Shown here piece after piece: positions 25,296 through 39,599 of a stretch of 64,000 bases of DNA; the stretch's first letter is position 1; each line of letters opens with the position of its first letter. The translations under genes were made by a program, and so were the position numbers. The notes beneath the pieces are model-generated. The model saw only the letters and a program-made list of their open reading frames with translations, was not told where the DNA came from and made no database searches. This DNA comes from Lethocerus indicus (lineage: Eukaryota > Arthropoda > Insecta > Hemiptera > Belostomatidae): positions 2,525,637 to 2,589,636 of the forward strand of contig JACDQD010000010.1 of assembly GCA_019843655.1 (NCBI GenBank), in the 5' to 3' direction.

Positions 25296-28200
25296 GTACA
25301 CCGCACGCACGCGCGCCCGCTCTCCCTCACTCCCTCCCTCCCTCTCCCTCTCATTCTTTCCACTCCTACCCTCCGCCGTTCTCTCCCTCCCCTTTCGTCG
25401 TCTCGACCCGTTTTTAATCCTTTTTTTCAATCCATCTGCCCATAATTATCGTTCTATTTTGGAAGGCACCGCCGGTTCCCCATTAGTTGTGGACGCGGGG
25501 AACGGGCAAAAAGGCCGTCCGCTAATTTGGTATTGTAATAGTGGCCGTTTGAATGTTGTGGAAAATTCAGTTTGTCATTGCCAGTCCGACGAAGTGCGTA
25601 CAGCGGGTTTACTAATCCTCATCTCCTGTTTAAAGCATAAACGGGTCATCTTATACAATATGGTACAACCCTTTGTATACTCCCGTCCTAGTACAGTACC
25701 CTAAATTCCTCGGTGAAGACTAATGAAGACAGTTTTAGGCCGGGTCTCGAGCATTCTTTATTAGTTTGGCCTAATTAAACGAACGTACGTACTGACTGTA
25801 CATTTGCTCTTATGCGTTTACATACGTCTGTGTAAGTAATATCTCCGTACCGCTGGTAAGATGTACTGGAAAAATCTTCAATGAAGGTAGAAAGCGCGAT
25901 TACATTAATTAGTGTTTTCGAGTTGTGAGTAGTTTCGTGCCCCCTTAAATACACGTGTTGGAAACCGACAACGTTCCGATTTCGTTGGCTGGCGGTCGGT
26001 GAGAATAATTCCTGTAGAAATCGAGAGTTCGCTTTTCTTCTTATTATTATACAATTGTCAATGTATTTTACAATCGCAATTTCATTAAGGCATATAAGCA
26101 CCAATGGTTGGCGCCATTTGGTATCGCTTTCAACGAACGTTCGGAGACGAGCGAGAGGATCTCTTTTATAGGACGATCATTGGTTGTGATTGAGGGGGGG
26201 GGATCTGTTCTGTCGAAATGTATTTATCCGTGTTTGTGGTGACACGATCACATTTTTCCCATTGTGTTCCTGCTCTTCGTCCGGTATGAAATCCCAGCCC
26301 GAAATCGCTTTCATCAAATTCGTCCGGTCGCATTCAGTTTCCTCGTCACGTCGTTGTCACATTTCAAAACATTTTTAAAAATATATAATTTCGTTCCTGC
26401 GACGCTACTGAAACTACTGTGTTTGCTGTGGGGTAATATATCTCGTGAATTTTTTTAATTGTGCGTCAATAAAAAAGTATAATCGCCTATTTTAGGATAA
26501 TAGTATCTAATGTTGCACGGATGATGGTCCTGGTAATTAAATAAATGAACAGATTTATGTGCATAATATCGTTCTCACACACGATCTCATACTGTTTATA
26601 CCGTCGACTAATATAAGTAAGTCGATTTATATAAATAAGGCGAGAAGAAATAACCGAATGAGTAATAAGTTGTATGTGGTTAGAGATCTGCTCTTTGAGG
26701 TTGGCCTGATGGTCGGGGGCGGGGGGAGCTTTGAGCTCGTCTCCGTTTAACGATATCATTAGTGTTGTGCACAGGAGGAAATAAGACAACACAGCGTTAG
26801 TCAGTTGTAGTACAAGACAATTTCAAGAGTGGAACCGACAAATTACGTCTCTCTCGGGGAAAATCATTAAGCGGGTTCGGCTTGCCGCTCACGATCATTT
26901 TACATCGGCCCCAGTCGTTTATAAGGCCGAGTTAGCTTTTTGTTTGAACTTTCACGTGTCGGTCCGCAAAGGGCGTTCGGCTTCGATGGAATTCGTATTC
27001 GGGGAGTCTCAAAATTTATTTTACGCCCCGTTTTATAGCCGCCTTTGCCTAGACTTTTGACCCCGAATACGTTCGGAAATAATTAATTTCGGTGCGGGGG
27101 TGGGGGCGGAGGCTAACGATTTCGTGAGGGCGGACGACTTTACGCAACTTTCCAGAGCACGCAATCCATTGATTTGCAAGCGGGACGAATAGAGATTATA
27201 AAAAAAAAACTTGCCCGAATTTCTGTATTTAAGAGTTTATATACACGTCTGATGAAATGTTGTCCTATATATCGAGGCTGACAGACCAACAGAATACGAT
27301 TGGGGAATGTCAATAGCAAGACAAATGATGTATGAATTAATTTACCCGGTCTAGAGAAAATATAAGTAAAACTGAAAAGAAAACATAGAACGAATGCCGA
27401 TCGCGCTATAATAGTTTACAACACATTTTGTAAATATAACTAAAGTTACGACTAAATAGGCGGGTGGAGATCACAGCAGTGACGATATTAAAAATTGTCC
27501 CATGTCGTATTTCAGCGGTACTCTGGTGCTACTAGTAAATCAGTAAATATTCATATACCAAATACCTTCTGAGGATAAACTGACAACTGGGATGACATTA
27601 CGGATATCCCTATAAATAACTTGACATGTACTCAACGCTCTGATACCGAATTGCTGTTCGATATTTTCTTTTCACGATCTCATGTTCTGTCATTGATTTC
27701 ATGACTCTCGCAGCCCTTCAATAAGCTGGCCCCGACTTACCGCACACATAATCGATCGTAAATCGGTTGAAAGTGATTGAGGGGGTAAATTGTGTTCGGA
27801 AATTGTCCCGACGGCCCCCCCCCCCATTAAGGATATGAAAGGGGGTATGGGAAAAAGACTGTGGACGAGGGGGGTTGTTGTAGTCGAAATAAAAGAAAAA
27901 AAACGAGCGCGGCTTAGTTCTCTAAACAGTTGGTTGGGACTATTATAAAACTAGAGCCAGTCCTTGACCGGGTTATCGCCTAAATGTCACTTCTCAACCA
28001 CCTATCTGCTTGCTGCCTTCCCCCTTCTTTCAAACCACCGCTTGCCCAACGGAATACCTGCTTTTTGGCGCCATTTAGCCTCCTTTAACAGTTATTATTG
28101 ATATAGGTCTATATATATAAATTTAACGGGCCAAACAAATCTGAAAAACTCATGGCCCTCCTCCACTTAAATACACCTGTCCCCCTAAATATTCCTTATT

Positions 28201-28589
28201 TCCATCAAGTACTTAATTGTTTCTAAAGACATGGACAGATTTAAACAATTATCCGTAGATTATTGGTCGATTAAAGGGTACTATCTTCGCTTCTCCGTAT
28301 TTCAACACTTTCTTCATTCTAAGTCCTGGATCCCTGTAAACTGCTGAGTATTTTGGACAGAGGTTTTTCAGGTTATTTAATTCGTATTCGGGCAGAGTCG
28401 GTCGAGAGTGATATTGTTGTCCGCGACTCCATGTAATATTTATTATCTCCCACATAACATCCGGTCGGCGTATTGTCCGCCCGTAACGTGTTCTAACGCA
28501 ATATCGGCCGTCAGCGTAGTCCTTTATTATTATTTTTTTTTTGTAGGCCTCCTTACGGGTCCGGTGGGACCCCCGGATAGTTTTTTTTA

Positions 28590-28900
28590 GCTTTTGATGG
28601 AGGGTTGTGAGTTGTGGGAGGGGAGGGAGGGGGGAAGGCTCTCCCCGGAAAATTACGGTCGGCCACCGACGGAAACCTCAGATCGGGTGGGTACAATCAG
28701 TTCCCACCGAAAACGCTTGTTCTGTACGGATGCGGCTCGGAAGAACTGTTTTATATGCGACCCGAGAGCTGAAAAGCGGGAACCGAGTGTACCTCGGAAG
28801 GAGGGAGGCAACCTTTCGTGAGAGGGCTCGCTCTGCCAGGGGTAACATTGTCTCGGACCGACGAGCGAGCCAAATTTTTCCAAATCGGTCTACCTCTCGA
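28590..28900. other. GC- and CpG-rich intronic island
   Basis: About 300 bp clearly richer in G+C and CpG than its AT-rich flanks, with open frames on both strands and no domain signature. It could be a regulatory element, an unrecognised noncoding exon or an old insertion. Confidence 0.35.
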
Positions 28901-29394
28901 TTGCAAATAGACACGGTTTAAAAAGAGTAAAACGCTCATGGTAAAAGTAATTAAACGGCTGACAAACATGTTCCCTGGGTTTTTGTATTGTCCTTAGGTT
29001 AAGTTGTTCAAGATTAGGCTAGGTCGGGTGGTGCAAACGAAAGAAAATTTAATAATTAAGAAAGATGAGCTCATCACACAGACAGATCACAGGATATCTT
29101 GTTGTATATAAAGGAAGAAAAACAAACGATTAAGAAAGAAATTCATTAATATATATAATTAGGCGAATATAAACGCATCTTCGTAACTTAGGATTTAGAG
29201 TGTTGATCTTTAGATTTAAATTCACGTTTTAAATATTAACTGGACTCAGTCCTAATTAAATATTTAAAGATTTTTTAAATTCAAAATTATGATGACTGTT
29301 AAATCTGAACCGGTTAATGAAGAAAATCGGTGCACATTTCGGAAACATTTTTTGATTTTCGTTTCAACGCCGGTAGTAAAAGATAAAGCAGCGG

Positions 29395-29760
29395 ACTACT
29401 AAAAGCGCTGGTAAATTATTTGCCGGTCGTTGAGGCGAGCGCGCAATTGCAAATAAGACCTATCGTGAATAATTATCGCGCTAATTGCCAACGCGTAATT
29501 AGCGACGGGTGATTCCTATTTGTAATTCGCGTTCTTCGAGTTCGATGCGGCGGGTCGCGTGTACGCCGGCGCGTTGGAGCTGGCATAGTTCAATGACGGC
29601 CGAAAAAGAGCTGTAACAATAATATTTACGTTTCGGGCTATGGCCGAAGGTGCCGGGACAGCAGTTTAACGTTTCCTAGTTCCGGTCGCTTGTTTGCAGA
29701 CTCGGTCGTTCTAAAGTCTTCCTGTATTGCTGGCCAGTTTCGCTGAGCGGACAGATGTCC
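29395..29760. promoter_or_regulatory. Candidate enhancer with homeodomain sites
   Basis: A CpG-retaining island in an AT-rich stretch holds a cluster of TAAT-core sites (taattatcgcg, cgctaattgcc, gcgtaattagcg) and aattgcaaat within about 90 bp, followed by GC-rich sequence. FTZ-F1 works with Hox-type partners in Drosophila, so homeodomain input is plausible. There is no direct proof of function. Confidence 0.35.
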
Positions 29761-30721
29761 CGACGCTCAGAAGTGCTTCTCTTCGCAACTAAATTCTCTC
29801 CGCGCTCCCGAGTTCAAAGACAGTAAAACGTACGGTCGAAATGGGTACTGAACGACGGTATGAAATATTGAATTGAAGAATAAATTGATGGGCGAAGGTT
29901 TCCCCGACCAGAACTCTTCGAATCATCACCGACTTCCGGTGCGATCGCGTCATACTGTGGGAAGAACGCGCAGGGGTTGACCCCCCGCTATTTTGAGTTT
30001 TTTCCTGTACCTGGAAACCACCTGAACGTACTCCACTGGGTGGATTTTTGCCCATTCTGTTGTCTGCTTCCGACGTTTTGGAATCATCACCGGAAGTTAG
30101 TAATAATTCAAGAATAAACGCGAGCATAATGGGGAAATATTATAAACTCCTCTATTCTTAACATCTGATATCTTACTGATTAAAATCTTAGTGATTTTAC
30201 ACTGATTTTGAATTTTTTCAATGAAAATTCGATTCTTGATTAAAACTGAATAAATCAGAACATTAATGTCGGCTAATAGCGGCTTTGGTTTTAATCTTTC
30301 GTTAATTACTTATTAATTTCATTTATAATGCAATCTCCTCTCTTCTGTGAGATATGGAAATGTAGTTGCGGTAAGGTCGATAGTAATTGCTGTATAATCC
30401 AAACAATTATATATAAAATCGGTAACCGTTTCGCATTATGCATTGCTTGTAATATTAGGAAGGGAGGGTTAATGTGCGAAACCTTTTAAAAAATTCACCG
30501 ACATTTTGCCGCTTACGGCTGCTGAAATAGCATCCCGCCTATAGGAAATTGAAGCCTCGTGAGCCTCCCAAACAAATATCCCAACGCGAATGTGCTATTT
30601 ACGCAAATGCGATGGTACGTGCAGCTGTTACAAATACTGTTATTCCTGATCGTCATCGGAACATGCCTCGTTGCGTAATGAACGGTATAATCGGTGACGT
30701 TGAGTTACAGTTCGGGAGATA

Positions 30722-30795
30722 GCGTGTCGGCCACCGGGATTCGAACCCGGGACCTTTCCCTCTCCGCGCGTAGTCGATATTAGAGCTATCGCAGT
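30722..30795 (-). repeat. tRNA-like element (SINE head or tRNA remnant)
   Basis: On the minus strand a perfect 5-bp T-stem with loop, ccgggttcgaatcccgg, forms a canonical B-box. An A-box-like tagctctaat lies at the expected distance upstream. Acceptor and D stems do not pair well, so it is better read as a tRNA-derived SINE or pseudo-tRNA than a working tRNA. Confidence 0.6.
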
Positions 30796-31768
30796 TTGAA
30801 TTTGAATTAAGAAAACTTTACTTTAGTTAACGGGATACGTAAGAAAAAGAAATTTTGGGTTATACATTTGCCTATATGTGTGTAGATGTAGGTTATGTAT
30901 GTTTGTATGGAAATCCCATATAAGTATATGTCGTAATGCTTTAAGCCATTTCATTTTTAAGATATTTCTAGCTCTTGATTTTCTTCAATCGAACTTCTGA
31001 ATTTTATCTTTTAAAACCTCGCGTGTAATAATTCAAATTGACATAATCGTATTGGTCGGCATTACAAATTCTGTAATTTAAATTCTCAGTCGAGCGTTCT
31101 GGAGCGCTACAACTAAAACAAAGAGCTGCTAGAATATGTTTAATCTTTTCGAGATATAAAATAAATGAGAGAAAAACTGGTTTGCAAGAGGCTACGGAGG
31201 CACCATTTATTAGCTGGGAGGGAGTAAGGAAATGAGTCATTTAAATTATAACTGGACAGGTGCAACGCGAACACGTATCCCGCGCTTCATCTATCCAATA
31301 AAATCTTCCCTTGTTTCTTATTTTTTCTTCTTTGTCTAATTCAGTTATTGTTATAAACGTGTCCTTCATTTCCGGTTCAAATGTTTTAACATTTTAGAAT
31401 AAATATTATGCAACGACCCACAAATCAATGAAAACAGTGTATTTTCTCAGAGACCAAACTAATTGTTAGGACACTTCAGCAGTGCAGTTTTATAAGACCC
31501 TGTCGTATGATTAAAAAAAATTCTACGATAATTATAAAAATGCATCATTCGTTTAGGCTTGATATGACGATACTTCTTCTGGTAAAGTCCCAGGGGGGGA
31601 GGACAAACCGCGTGTTGTTGCTAAGCGCGCCGGAAATTCCTGAAAACCGATGTCGGGGAAAAAAACGGTTTCAACCCGAGTTGGAACTAACGCTGTAACT
31701 GTGCTTAGATCGTAGATCGCCTCAGACTATTCGATCTTAACCCGAACTCTGCGTTGGCTTCTCGCCGC

Positions 31769-31784
31769 CGTCAGTAGCATCCCG
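31769..31784 (+). repeat. Dispersed repeat core
   Basis: cgtcagtagcatcccg, a copy of the core seen at 10225, lies just upstream of a CA/TA microsatellite. This arrangement is typical of a SINE end with a simple-repeat tail. Confidence 0.5.
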
Positions 31785-31795
31785 TCTGTAATACA

Positions 31796-31796
31796 T

Positions 31797-31860
<64 letters not shown>
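31796..31860. repeat. Compound (CA)n(TA)n microsatellite
   Basis: About 22 bp of CA is followed by about 43 bp of TA. Confidence 0.97.
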
Positions 31861-31869
<9 letters not shown>

Positions 31870-34800
31870 ATTTTTATATTTGTTGACTTTTTATTTGATC
31901 TATATTGAGCCTGTTCCTATTGGCGGTTTGGCCCCATTCGATTTTATGTGTGTCTCAAAGTCATATCGAAGTTCCTCAATTCCCCGTAAACAAATTCTCC
32001 GGTATTTATGCGGTACTGTAAAGCTGTAGTAATATAGTACTTAGGCTTGTGTAAAGGTCCAAGAGGTCTTAGGCTAGCTAGGTCGATATTGGTCCGTGAG
32101 TTGGGGGGGGGGGAGGTCTGTTTGGCGGCGGTGTATTTTAGTAGTGTGCTTTGTTCGCCTGAAAAATTGGTCATTGCCACTGACTGTGCCTCCCTCCACA
32201 CCGTTGCGAAACTCATTTCCAGCGACACATTTATCGTCCATTTTTATTCCCGTCCGCCGCGTTTGTGATTATGAATCCGATTTCGCTTTTTCTGATTTAG
32301 ATTTCTGAGTTTCTGTAAATATAAAGAACGCCGCCGGTGCTGACTAATCCCCGGCGTGCTCTCAGTAAATGTAATGGGTAACCTAACTTGAAAAATATAG
32401 GTTCTATAGAATGTGAATACCGATTTACTGAAGATGAAGTTTCATTCTTGATCGTGGTCTGGGTGGCAGGTACCTTCTTGTACTCGGTCGGCCATTACAA
32501 TGTAAGGAAGACTTCGTACTACATAATGTTATTTTTACTTTGTATATTATAATGCAGTATACGCCGAGGATGCATCTATACTCACGTAGATACTCTGATA
32601 TATCGGTTTTCCAATAATTTTCTATATATTGATCGCGTACTGTAATGGGGCAGCTATGAAAGTGTTAGCCCTCGTTGTTTGATTTATATGCCTCGTTTAT
32701 ATCTGTAGATGGGACTTTTTTTTACTTCGTTCTCTCGTCCGCTCGGCTAAAGTGTTCCCCCAGCGAATCTTCGTTAGTGATACTTTTCCGAGCTAGTTGT
32801 CCGCTCTGTCTACTGACGGTGGGAGAAACACGGTTACTAATGTTGGGCTGTGTGTGTCTCTGCTGTATAGTCGGTTGTGTTGGGTGTTGGGTGAAAGTTG
32901 TGGGTTGTGCTCGGCAGCCGCCCAGCCGGACCCCTCCCCTCCCTGCCCTCTCTCTCTCCCTCCCTCCCTCCTCCCTCCCTCTATTACCAAATCTAACAAA
33001 ATTCTTGCCCAACCTCTCTCCCTCTCGTTCTCTCCTCGGCTCTTTCCCTCCCTCTTCCTCGGCCAGCCCCATCTCCACCGCTTCTTCGTAGCGTGTAATT
33101 TATTTGCTGATTATTCCCCGGGCGTAGGCCTAGGTACTTCGGCATGGTTACGAAGGTTAAGAGAAAGGCCTACATTTGGATGGATCGAAGATATAGGGGG
33201 CTGTGGCTAAGAATCGGAAAAGGATTTGTGATCGGACCTCTTTCATGGCTGCCTACATAAAAAATTGGTATCATTCTTGAAAGTTCTATGGCAATAATTA
33301 ATTGTGGATTAACCGCCCAATTTTTCTGAGTTCGTATGAAATGTGAACCATCTGGTTTCCCATATAAAGGTACGGGTTCAGTTATTATCCTTGATTATAC
33401 CTGTCATTTGTACCGAGCTACTGTGGACTGGTTTTGGTCCAATCTTCAATTTCAAAGATAATTATCCTTATTTATTGGACCTAAATGTATCAGTGAGTAA
33501 TGAAAATTTTGGGTTTATCTTTTCTTATTAGGCTCCTACCCCTTTGATACTATGCATTAAGTAGTAATAAAAATAGTTGTAAATTATTGGTGTAATCTCT
33601 AGTCCGATATATCGTGATGCTCTCATCTTTAAGTTGAAAGTAAGTCGGTTAGGGCCTGTGCTCGCTTTATAGACTTCGATCTGAAAACGTTCCAGTTGGC
33701 TACGGGCTAATGGCATTCAGCGCATGTGTGTTGTTTCTGCACTTTTAACTCCTAATGCGGAAAAACCGAATACAAAATTTCGAAAGTATAGGATGGCGTA
33801 TTACCTTTGGCTATTTTCTATGATCCAGACCTCTTCGTGGCTCCAGTAATCATAGACCTTTATCCACATACGACTCCCCCCTTGGAATTCGCCTGCCGAA
33901 TTTGAATTTGACCTTAGCTGGGTTCCCTCCAGAGTGGGAGTTGTTGCTCACGATTTACACGCGTCCAACGTTTCACGATGTTTCGTTCCTCGTGTGTTCC
34001 CCCCACCATTCTACAAGTAGACATATGCATATGAATTACAAACATACGAGATGTAAGTACTGTATACCTAGGTGATTTCGATCCAGTATTCATAATGCTT
34101 TCGTCCTTCACAGTGTTGTACAGAGTTTAATAGACTTTTCTCAAGTCTGTTGGAGGTTTTTCAACCTCCGGCACGGGGTCTATTAGCGTAATAACGTTCG
34201 GGAGTACCGTTTTACTGTCAAATCGGTTGTAAGGAAAATAATGGAATTTCGTAATGCGAGAACAATGAATGGGATGTACTTCGTAATTGGAAATGTAATT
34301 GACTGAGTGAATAATTATGTTAATCACGATTATTCATGTTTGAGCGGCTGTAGTATTGAGAAACATATCGGTTTTGCCTGTTCGTTTCCCTAAGGAGTTT
34401 TACTGTTTAATTTGCGCGTCGATTTCTGTAAAGATTTTCCGAATACATTTGATACTTCCCAGTATACTATGTATTACAATTGTAATAAAATCCGTTCTGA
34501 ATTAGGAGAAAAATCATTTTACCGAATCCATTTAATTTCAGTCGTTCGCACAATGGAAGTTTTGTCCGTAAACAACATTTTATATTCTTTTCCCATTCAT
34601 TAGCCAGGCGAATGATGGAAAAATTATCCCAGAGGTATGACTATAAGAACCTTGATTATAGCCGACTCCAAGGGCATATGAACTCATATGCCGGAGCAGA
34701 AATAATAAAGGAAGACGGACGGTCACGCAAAACTAACTCTTCGCGTGATAATTAACCGTTCCTTTTCGAATTTCGATTCGACCCGAGCGGTATTGCGGCC

Positions 34801-37800
34801 GCTAATTATTTTTATTAATCGTATAATTTATTGGAGACACCACGGTAAATAACGTCCCGTTAGTTCTTGAAACAGGAACTGTTCTTGAGATGATATAGCG
34901 TGTCCGATTGGTAATACGGAAGATGGAGGATCTACACCTTTTCAGAGCATATATAAATTGAATGTATTTTAATTTACATTCAAATAATCGAATATTAAGT
35001 ACTTTATTTTCTTAAATTAAAAAATGTACACCATACATAACTCTTTTGACTGATGCACCGAAGAATGCAAATCGCTGTATAACTGAATTTCGTGGGGTAC
35101 AAAAATCTAGAATATCCTCAACAAATTTGTACAATATTCTTTTTGTAAACTGTTATACATGAAATGGAAATAATATGTTACATTTATAGGTTATTATATT
35201 TAATAACCCCTGGTGAAGTGCTCGCGCACCGCTGTCCGTTTTTACCGTCTCTGGTTATCCCCCGAAGAACGTTTCCAGCTAAGATGACTGTTCCGGGAAA
35301 TTAGTTTTTCCGGAACTTCCGTCCCTCTGCAGGTGAGTCACACTGTGCAGAGGAACTAATTGCGGGTTTTTATTCCGATCGCCAGGCGTTTTTTATGCCT
35401 CGGAAATCGGAGCGATTCCCGGAAGGTCCGAAGAAGATGGCTGACGGCGATGAATGGGCGGTGGTGCATCGCGTCTACGGAGGACGTCTATTAATAGTAC
35501 CGCGTTTCAATACTGGACCGTATTGTTTTCTTTTTCAGTTTATCTGGTCAGTAGTAAGTGATCCCAATTTTGTGATTTTTTTTCGACCCAGAGCCCCAGA
35601 GATAGATAACCTTTGGGTCGAACGCTCTCCCCGCGGCTGGCAGACCGCGACTGTTTCATCAGATTTTCATTTTCGAATAGCCTTCCTCGTTTCGCCCTTA
35701 AAAGAAAATAGTTACGAACTAAATAACGATATCGAATGTTTATTCTCACGTTTATTATTAACAGTATCAGTCCACCTATATAAATATATATTTAAACTAA
35801 ACAGTAAACTACTTCATTTTCCACACCGAAAGCTTGCAATAGAATAATGTCGAACAACCGAGTAAACAGTAATTTTCCTCAATGGCTTAAAATTAGAACG
35901 GACCGTAGTTACATTATATATAAATCGACGGTGAGAGGGGAGTGGGGGGGGGGCACACGTGACACGATCGAGAGTAGCGAGAATTAAATTTTGAAAACGA
36001 AAGTGTGTCAACTGGCAGCGGACGGGTTTACAGCTGACATGTGTCATGAGGTCATACCTGTTTCCGTTGGTTGAATTTTAAACGGACCGAACTGAAATTC
36101 TGGCAGTGTCCGAGCTATTTTTGGCCCGATAGTTTCATTCGACTCTTAATTGAGGGGTTTTTTCGAGGCGATTTTTTTTCGGGATAAACGGAAAATTTGT
36201 GTTTGTAGTATTATTACTTTAAACGCGAATATCACTTTATTTTTTTACCTATTATTAATTTTGCCCAATGTACAGTATAAAATTAAATTTAGTTCGTGCC
36301 TGAATTTTCCGTTCGCTTATCGTACGATTCCGCATACCGCGTGCACTGAAATTCTATATTTAATATTGTTTAAGTTTCGTCGAAAACTCCCGAATATCAC
36401 TCGTGCTCTCCTCCCCGCAGGGGACAACGGGGACAAACAACTCTCACAAGTGTTGAGCCATTACTTGTATACATCTCGGGGCTAAATGAATGGAACGGAT
36501 ACAATAAGGACCTTATACTGCTAACATTTCGAGCTTTCATGCGTTTTACACCTCCGGTAATGTGTCACCAAAGAGTTTCCCAGTAGTTCCTTATCGCTAT
36601 TGGTGCAGTTATTTGTCATTTTATATCGATAGTGAGTTACAAGAGCACTAGTTGTTTGCATGAAAGCGATGAAATGAGCTGGAGGGGATGGTGGGCATAG
36701 AGGAATGGGGGCGAGCCCTAGGCTGTGCGCTGCTTGTGAATGCGTCAACTGGGGCTCTGGGTCGTGGAATCTGTTGAATACGAAATGAACCGTCTGTTTG
36801 ACTCCCGTCGCGGAATTATTCCAACCAGAATTTCCTTTCTCCAACGAATTTATAAATATATATATCCTGTAGAATATCCTATTAAATAATGCGGGAGCGT
36901 ATTAAATTTGGTCTAATACATTAGCGCTTGTTTTTTTCATTAATTATACTTGTTTTTTTGAAATGATAATTGTACTAATTGATCATTTCGAAATCATATT
37001 TTCATGTACGTAAGTTTAACGCGTGTAACCGCTTGTGTGTAAATGCGATTGCGTAGTCTCTTTTGAATAATTCCCGGAGGGAAGTATCATTTATGCTTTT
37101 AGTTGGCGAAGGCCGTCCTGCAGTATCGGGTTTAGGCTTAATCTGTTTTCATTATATTGTTTTACTAGGCGCAGATTTATTCGTATAATTTGGATATACA
37201 AAGGATTATAGTTGCCATAGCTTATGTATTTTGATAGTACAGAAGAGTTTCTTATAGAGCTAAATTATGTAGGGAAATATTTCTGTGTCTGATCTAGCCT
37301 TAAAACTTCTTTTTTAACGCCACGAATATCTGAAAAGATATCAATGTAAAATAAAATAACCCGTAGCTAATTACTTCATTTGTGAATATAATTATTGATT
37401 ATCTGTAATCTGGCAGTAAAATTAAAATTATAAACGGAATGTTCGTGAGAAATTAAAGTTGTATTGGCATTGGCATAGAAAGGATTTCGGTTTTGTCGGT
37501 GTTTGGAAGGGGATTAATATTATGGATTTGGGTCCGAACCCTTGGCCCCGTAGTGTTTTATTTGACGTCTATCTCTCCTCCAATGGGACGCGACCTCGCG
37601 GCTCTAATTCGACGTTCGGCCAGCTCATTGGTCATCCGGCGGCCAATGGGAGCCATTGTTACAACGGCCCCCTCCGGTTATCTCGCTATTGCCGCGGTCC
37701 GGATGCAGAAATGTCGGAAGAGGTCTGATCCTCTATATTGCAACCGTTCGTCTCTAATCATTCTTATAACTCTGGACGAAAAAGACAGCCTCCAATCGAT

Positions 37801-38466
37801 ATTTTATACCCTGTATTACCTTCGCGTTTCTTTCTAACATTAAAATCTCTCCTCGTGATGTAGAAACTGGTCATCGGATCATTATTTCTTATAATATCGA
37901 TAGCTTCAAATTATTCCCTGTACCCTGACGGTTCTACCCAGAATAATGATCGGATACTGTCTATATTTACTCTGTGAAGCTATAAATTCCCTAATTTTAC
38001 ACGAACATGGCCTTTTTACAGCAATCCAACCAGCAATGGCTGTTTATTGCCAAACTGTTAGGAACTGCCCGTTCAGTCCGCTGAATGGGCAATTGCAACA
38101 CCAATTTCGACGGATTTTCATGTCAAATTTCACATGAAACGTTTCGTTTTCAGGTTACGGCCAAAAGGGTTCCCCTATTTTGGGGATGAGCTGGTCGAGC
38201 CTATTGCGACCGTTGTTTGTGTTCTTGTATTCCTCTTGTAATATTCCTTTGGCGGTAATGCGGCCAGTAAGTTTGAATGTTACCAAAGAGACTGACAGGG
38301 AGAGTGAGAGAGACAGGGATAGGGGGATTGTAGGGGGTTGTGCAGGGAGGGAGGGAGGGAGAGAGAGAGAGATATACAGAAAGAGAGTGAGAGCCAAAGA
38401 GCAGTGTTGTGGATGGTTGTTATGAAACCTGTAGCAGCAACGGTGTCAAGGTTGTGCCGCACCAGG

Positions 38467-38540
38467 ACCACCACCACCACCACCACCACCACCACCACTA
38501 CTACCACTACCACTACCACTACCACCACTATTACCACCAC
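38467..38540. repeat. (CCA)n / (CTA) triplet repeat
   Basis: Imperfect CCA array with CTA variants, preceded by a GA-rich tract from about 38.29 kb. Confidence 0.95.
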
Positions 38541-39599
38541 ACAAAGACCAAACTACTAATATATACCTCGGTCTATAAGCACCACACCTTTCGTTTTCGT
38601 ACCCCTTTTCTCAACCGGGTCCATTCTGTCCCCAGTCTGAATTTTCGCACTAACACCGATACATTTCTATTGTAAGGGTATATTTTGAGAGTTCATTCAG
38701 GACACACTTCGAATATTCGAACGCTTTTCATTCAGAGCAGCGACCCTAATTTATTACTTAAGCCACATCAATTCATATCTTGACCTCAAATTGGGAGCAA
38801 TATTCACAGCATAGGTGCCTAAGACAGCACAGTCGATGCTTTAATGATTCATTCAATTGTATTTTTTCCATTGATATGTTGTAGATTCTTTCAACTGTCT
38901 AGTGCAGAGCGAAAAAATATTTTTCTTGAACAGAGAAGATGTCGACTATCACGGTACCCGTATCATTATCTTGGCGTACATTAGAGTTAATAGTGAACAA
39001 AATTTAGAAACGTTGGTTCTAACAATCCGGAAATTCCTTGTTACACGCATATTTGGGAGCCTACAGGAGTAGTATTGTATATCCAATATCGTTCTCTTCC
39101 AGTTCGGCAGTAGCATTCGGCCAGGTCTGCCACTTTCAGCAACGTCAACTACTGCTATAGTAGATCTGCTATATCTCAGTATGAAACTGAATGCTTCTGA
39201 CGGTACCGAAAAGTCGACTTGAGAAATGTTATTCAAAATACTTCCGAATTCGTAAAATTATATATACATTATCGACATCACCTCCTTGAATCACTGCTGT
39301 CTGTATGTTTTCAGTCCATTTTGGTGAACTTGTCATATTGGTGACAATATTCTTGCGTTTTATTTTAACAGCTGTTAGACAACTGTAATTATTATGCTCT
39401 TTTAAACAAAAAATGTCTTTGCAGCGTTATATTCGGACAAGGAAACGCGGTTTTTTGTAATTCCAGATAGTATTCATCGCCCTCGATGTACCGTTAGGCT
39501 TGTTACGTGTTTTATGCAAGAACATTGTCCGACTACAACTTCTCTCGCCGTTCAGATTAGGTGGGTCGAAATTGAAAAATATTATCCGCCCATAGATAT

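Noticed and set aside
24952..25704. Longest extra open frame, about 250 codons, + strand
   Set aside because: Most of it is CT and CA microsatellite translated as Ser/Leu and His/Thr runs. No domain is present.
30722..30795. Functional tRNA gene on the minus strand
   Set aside because: The T-arm is perfect, but acceptor and D stems do not pair, so a tRNA-like SINE or remnant is more likely.
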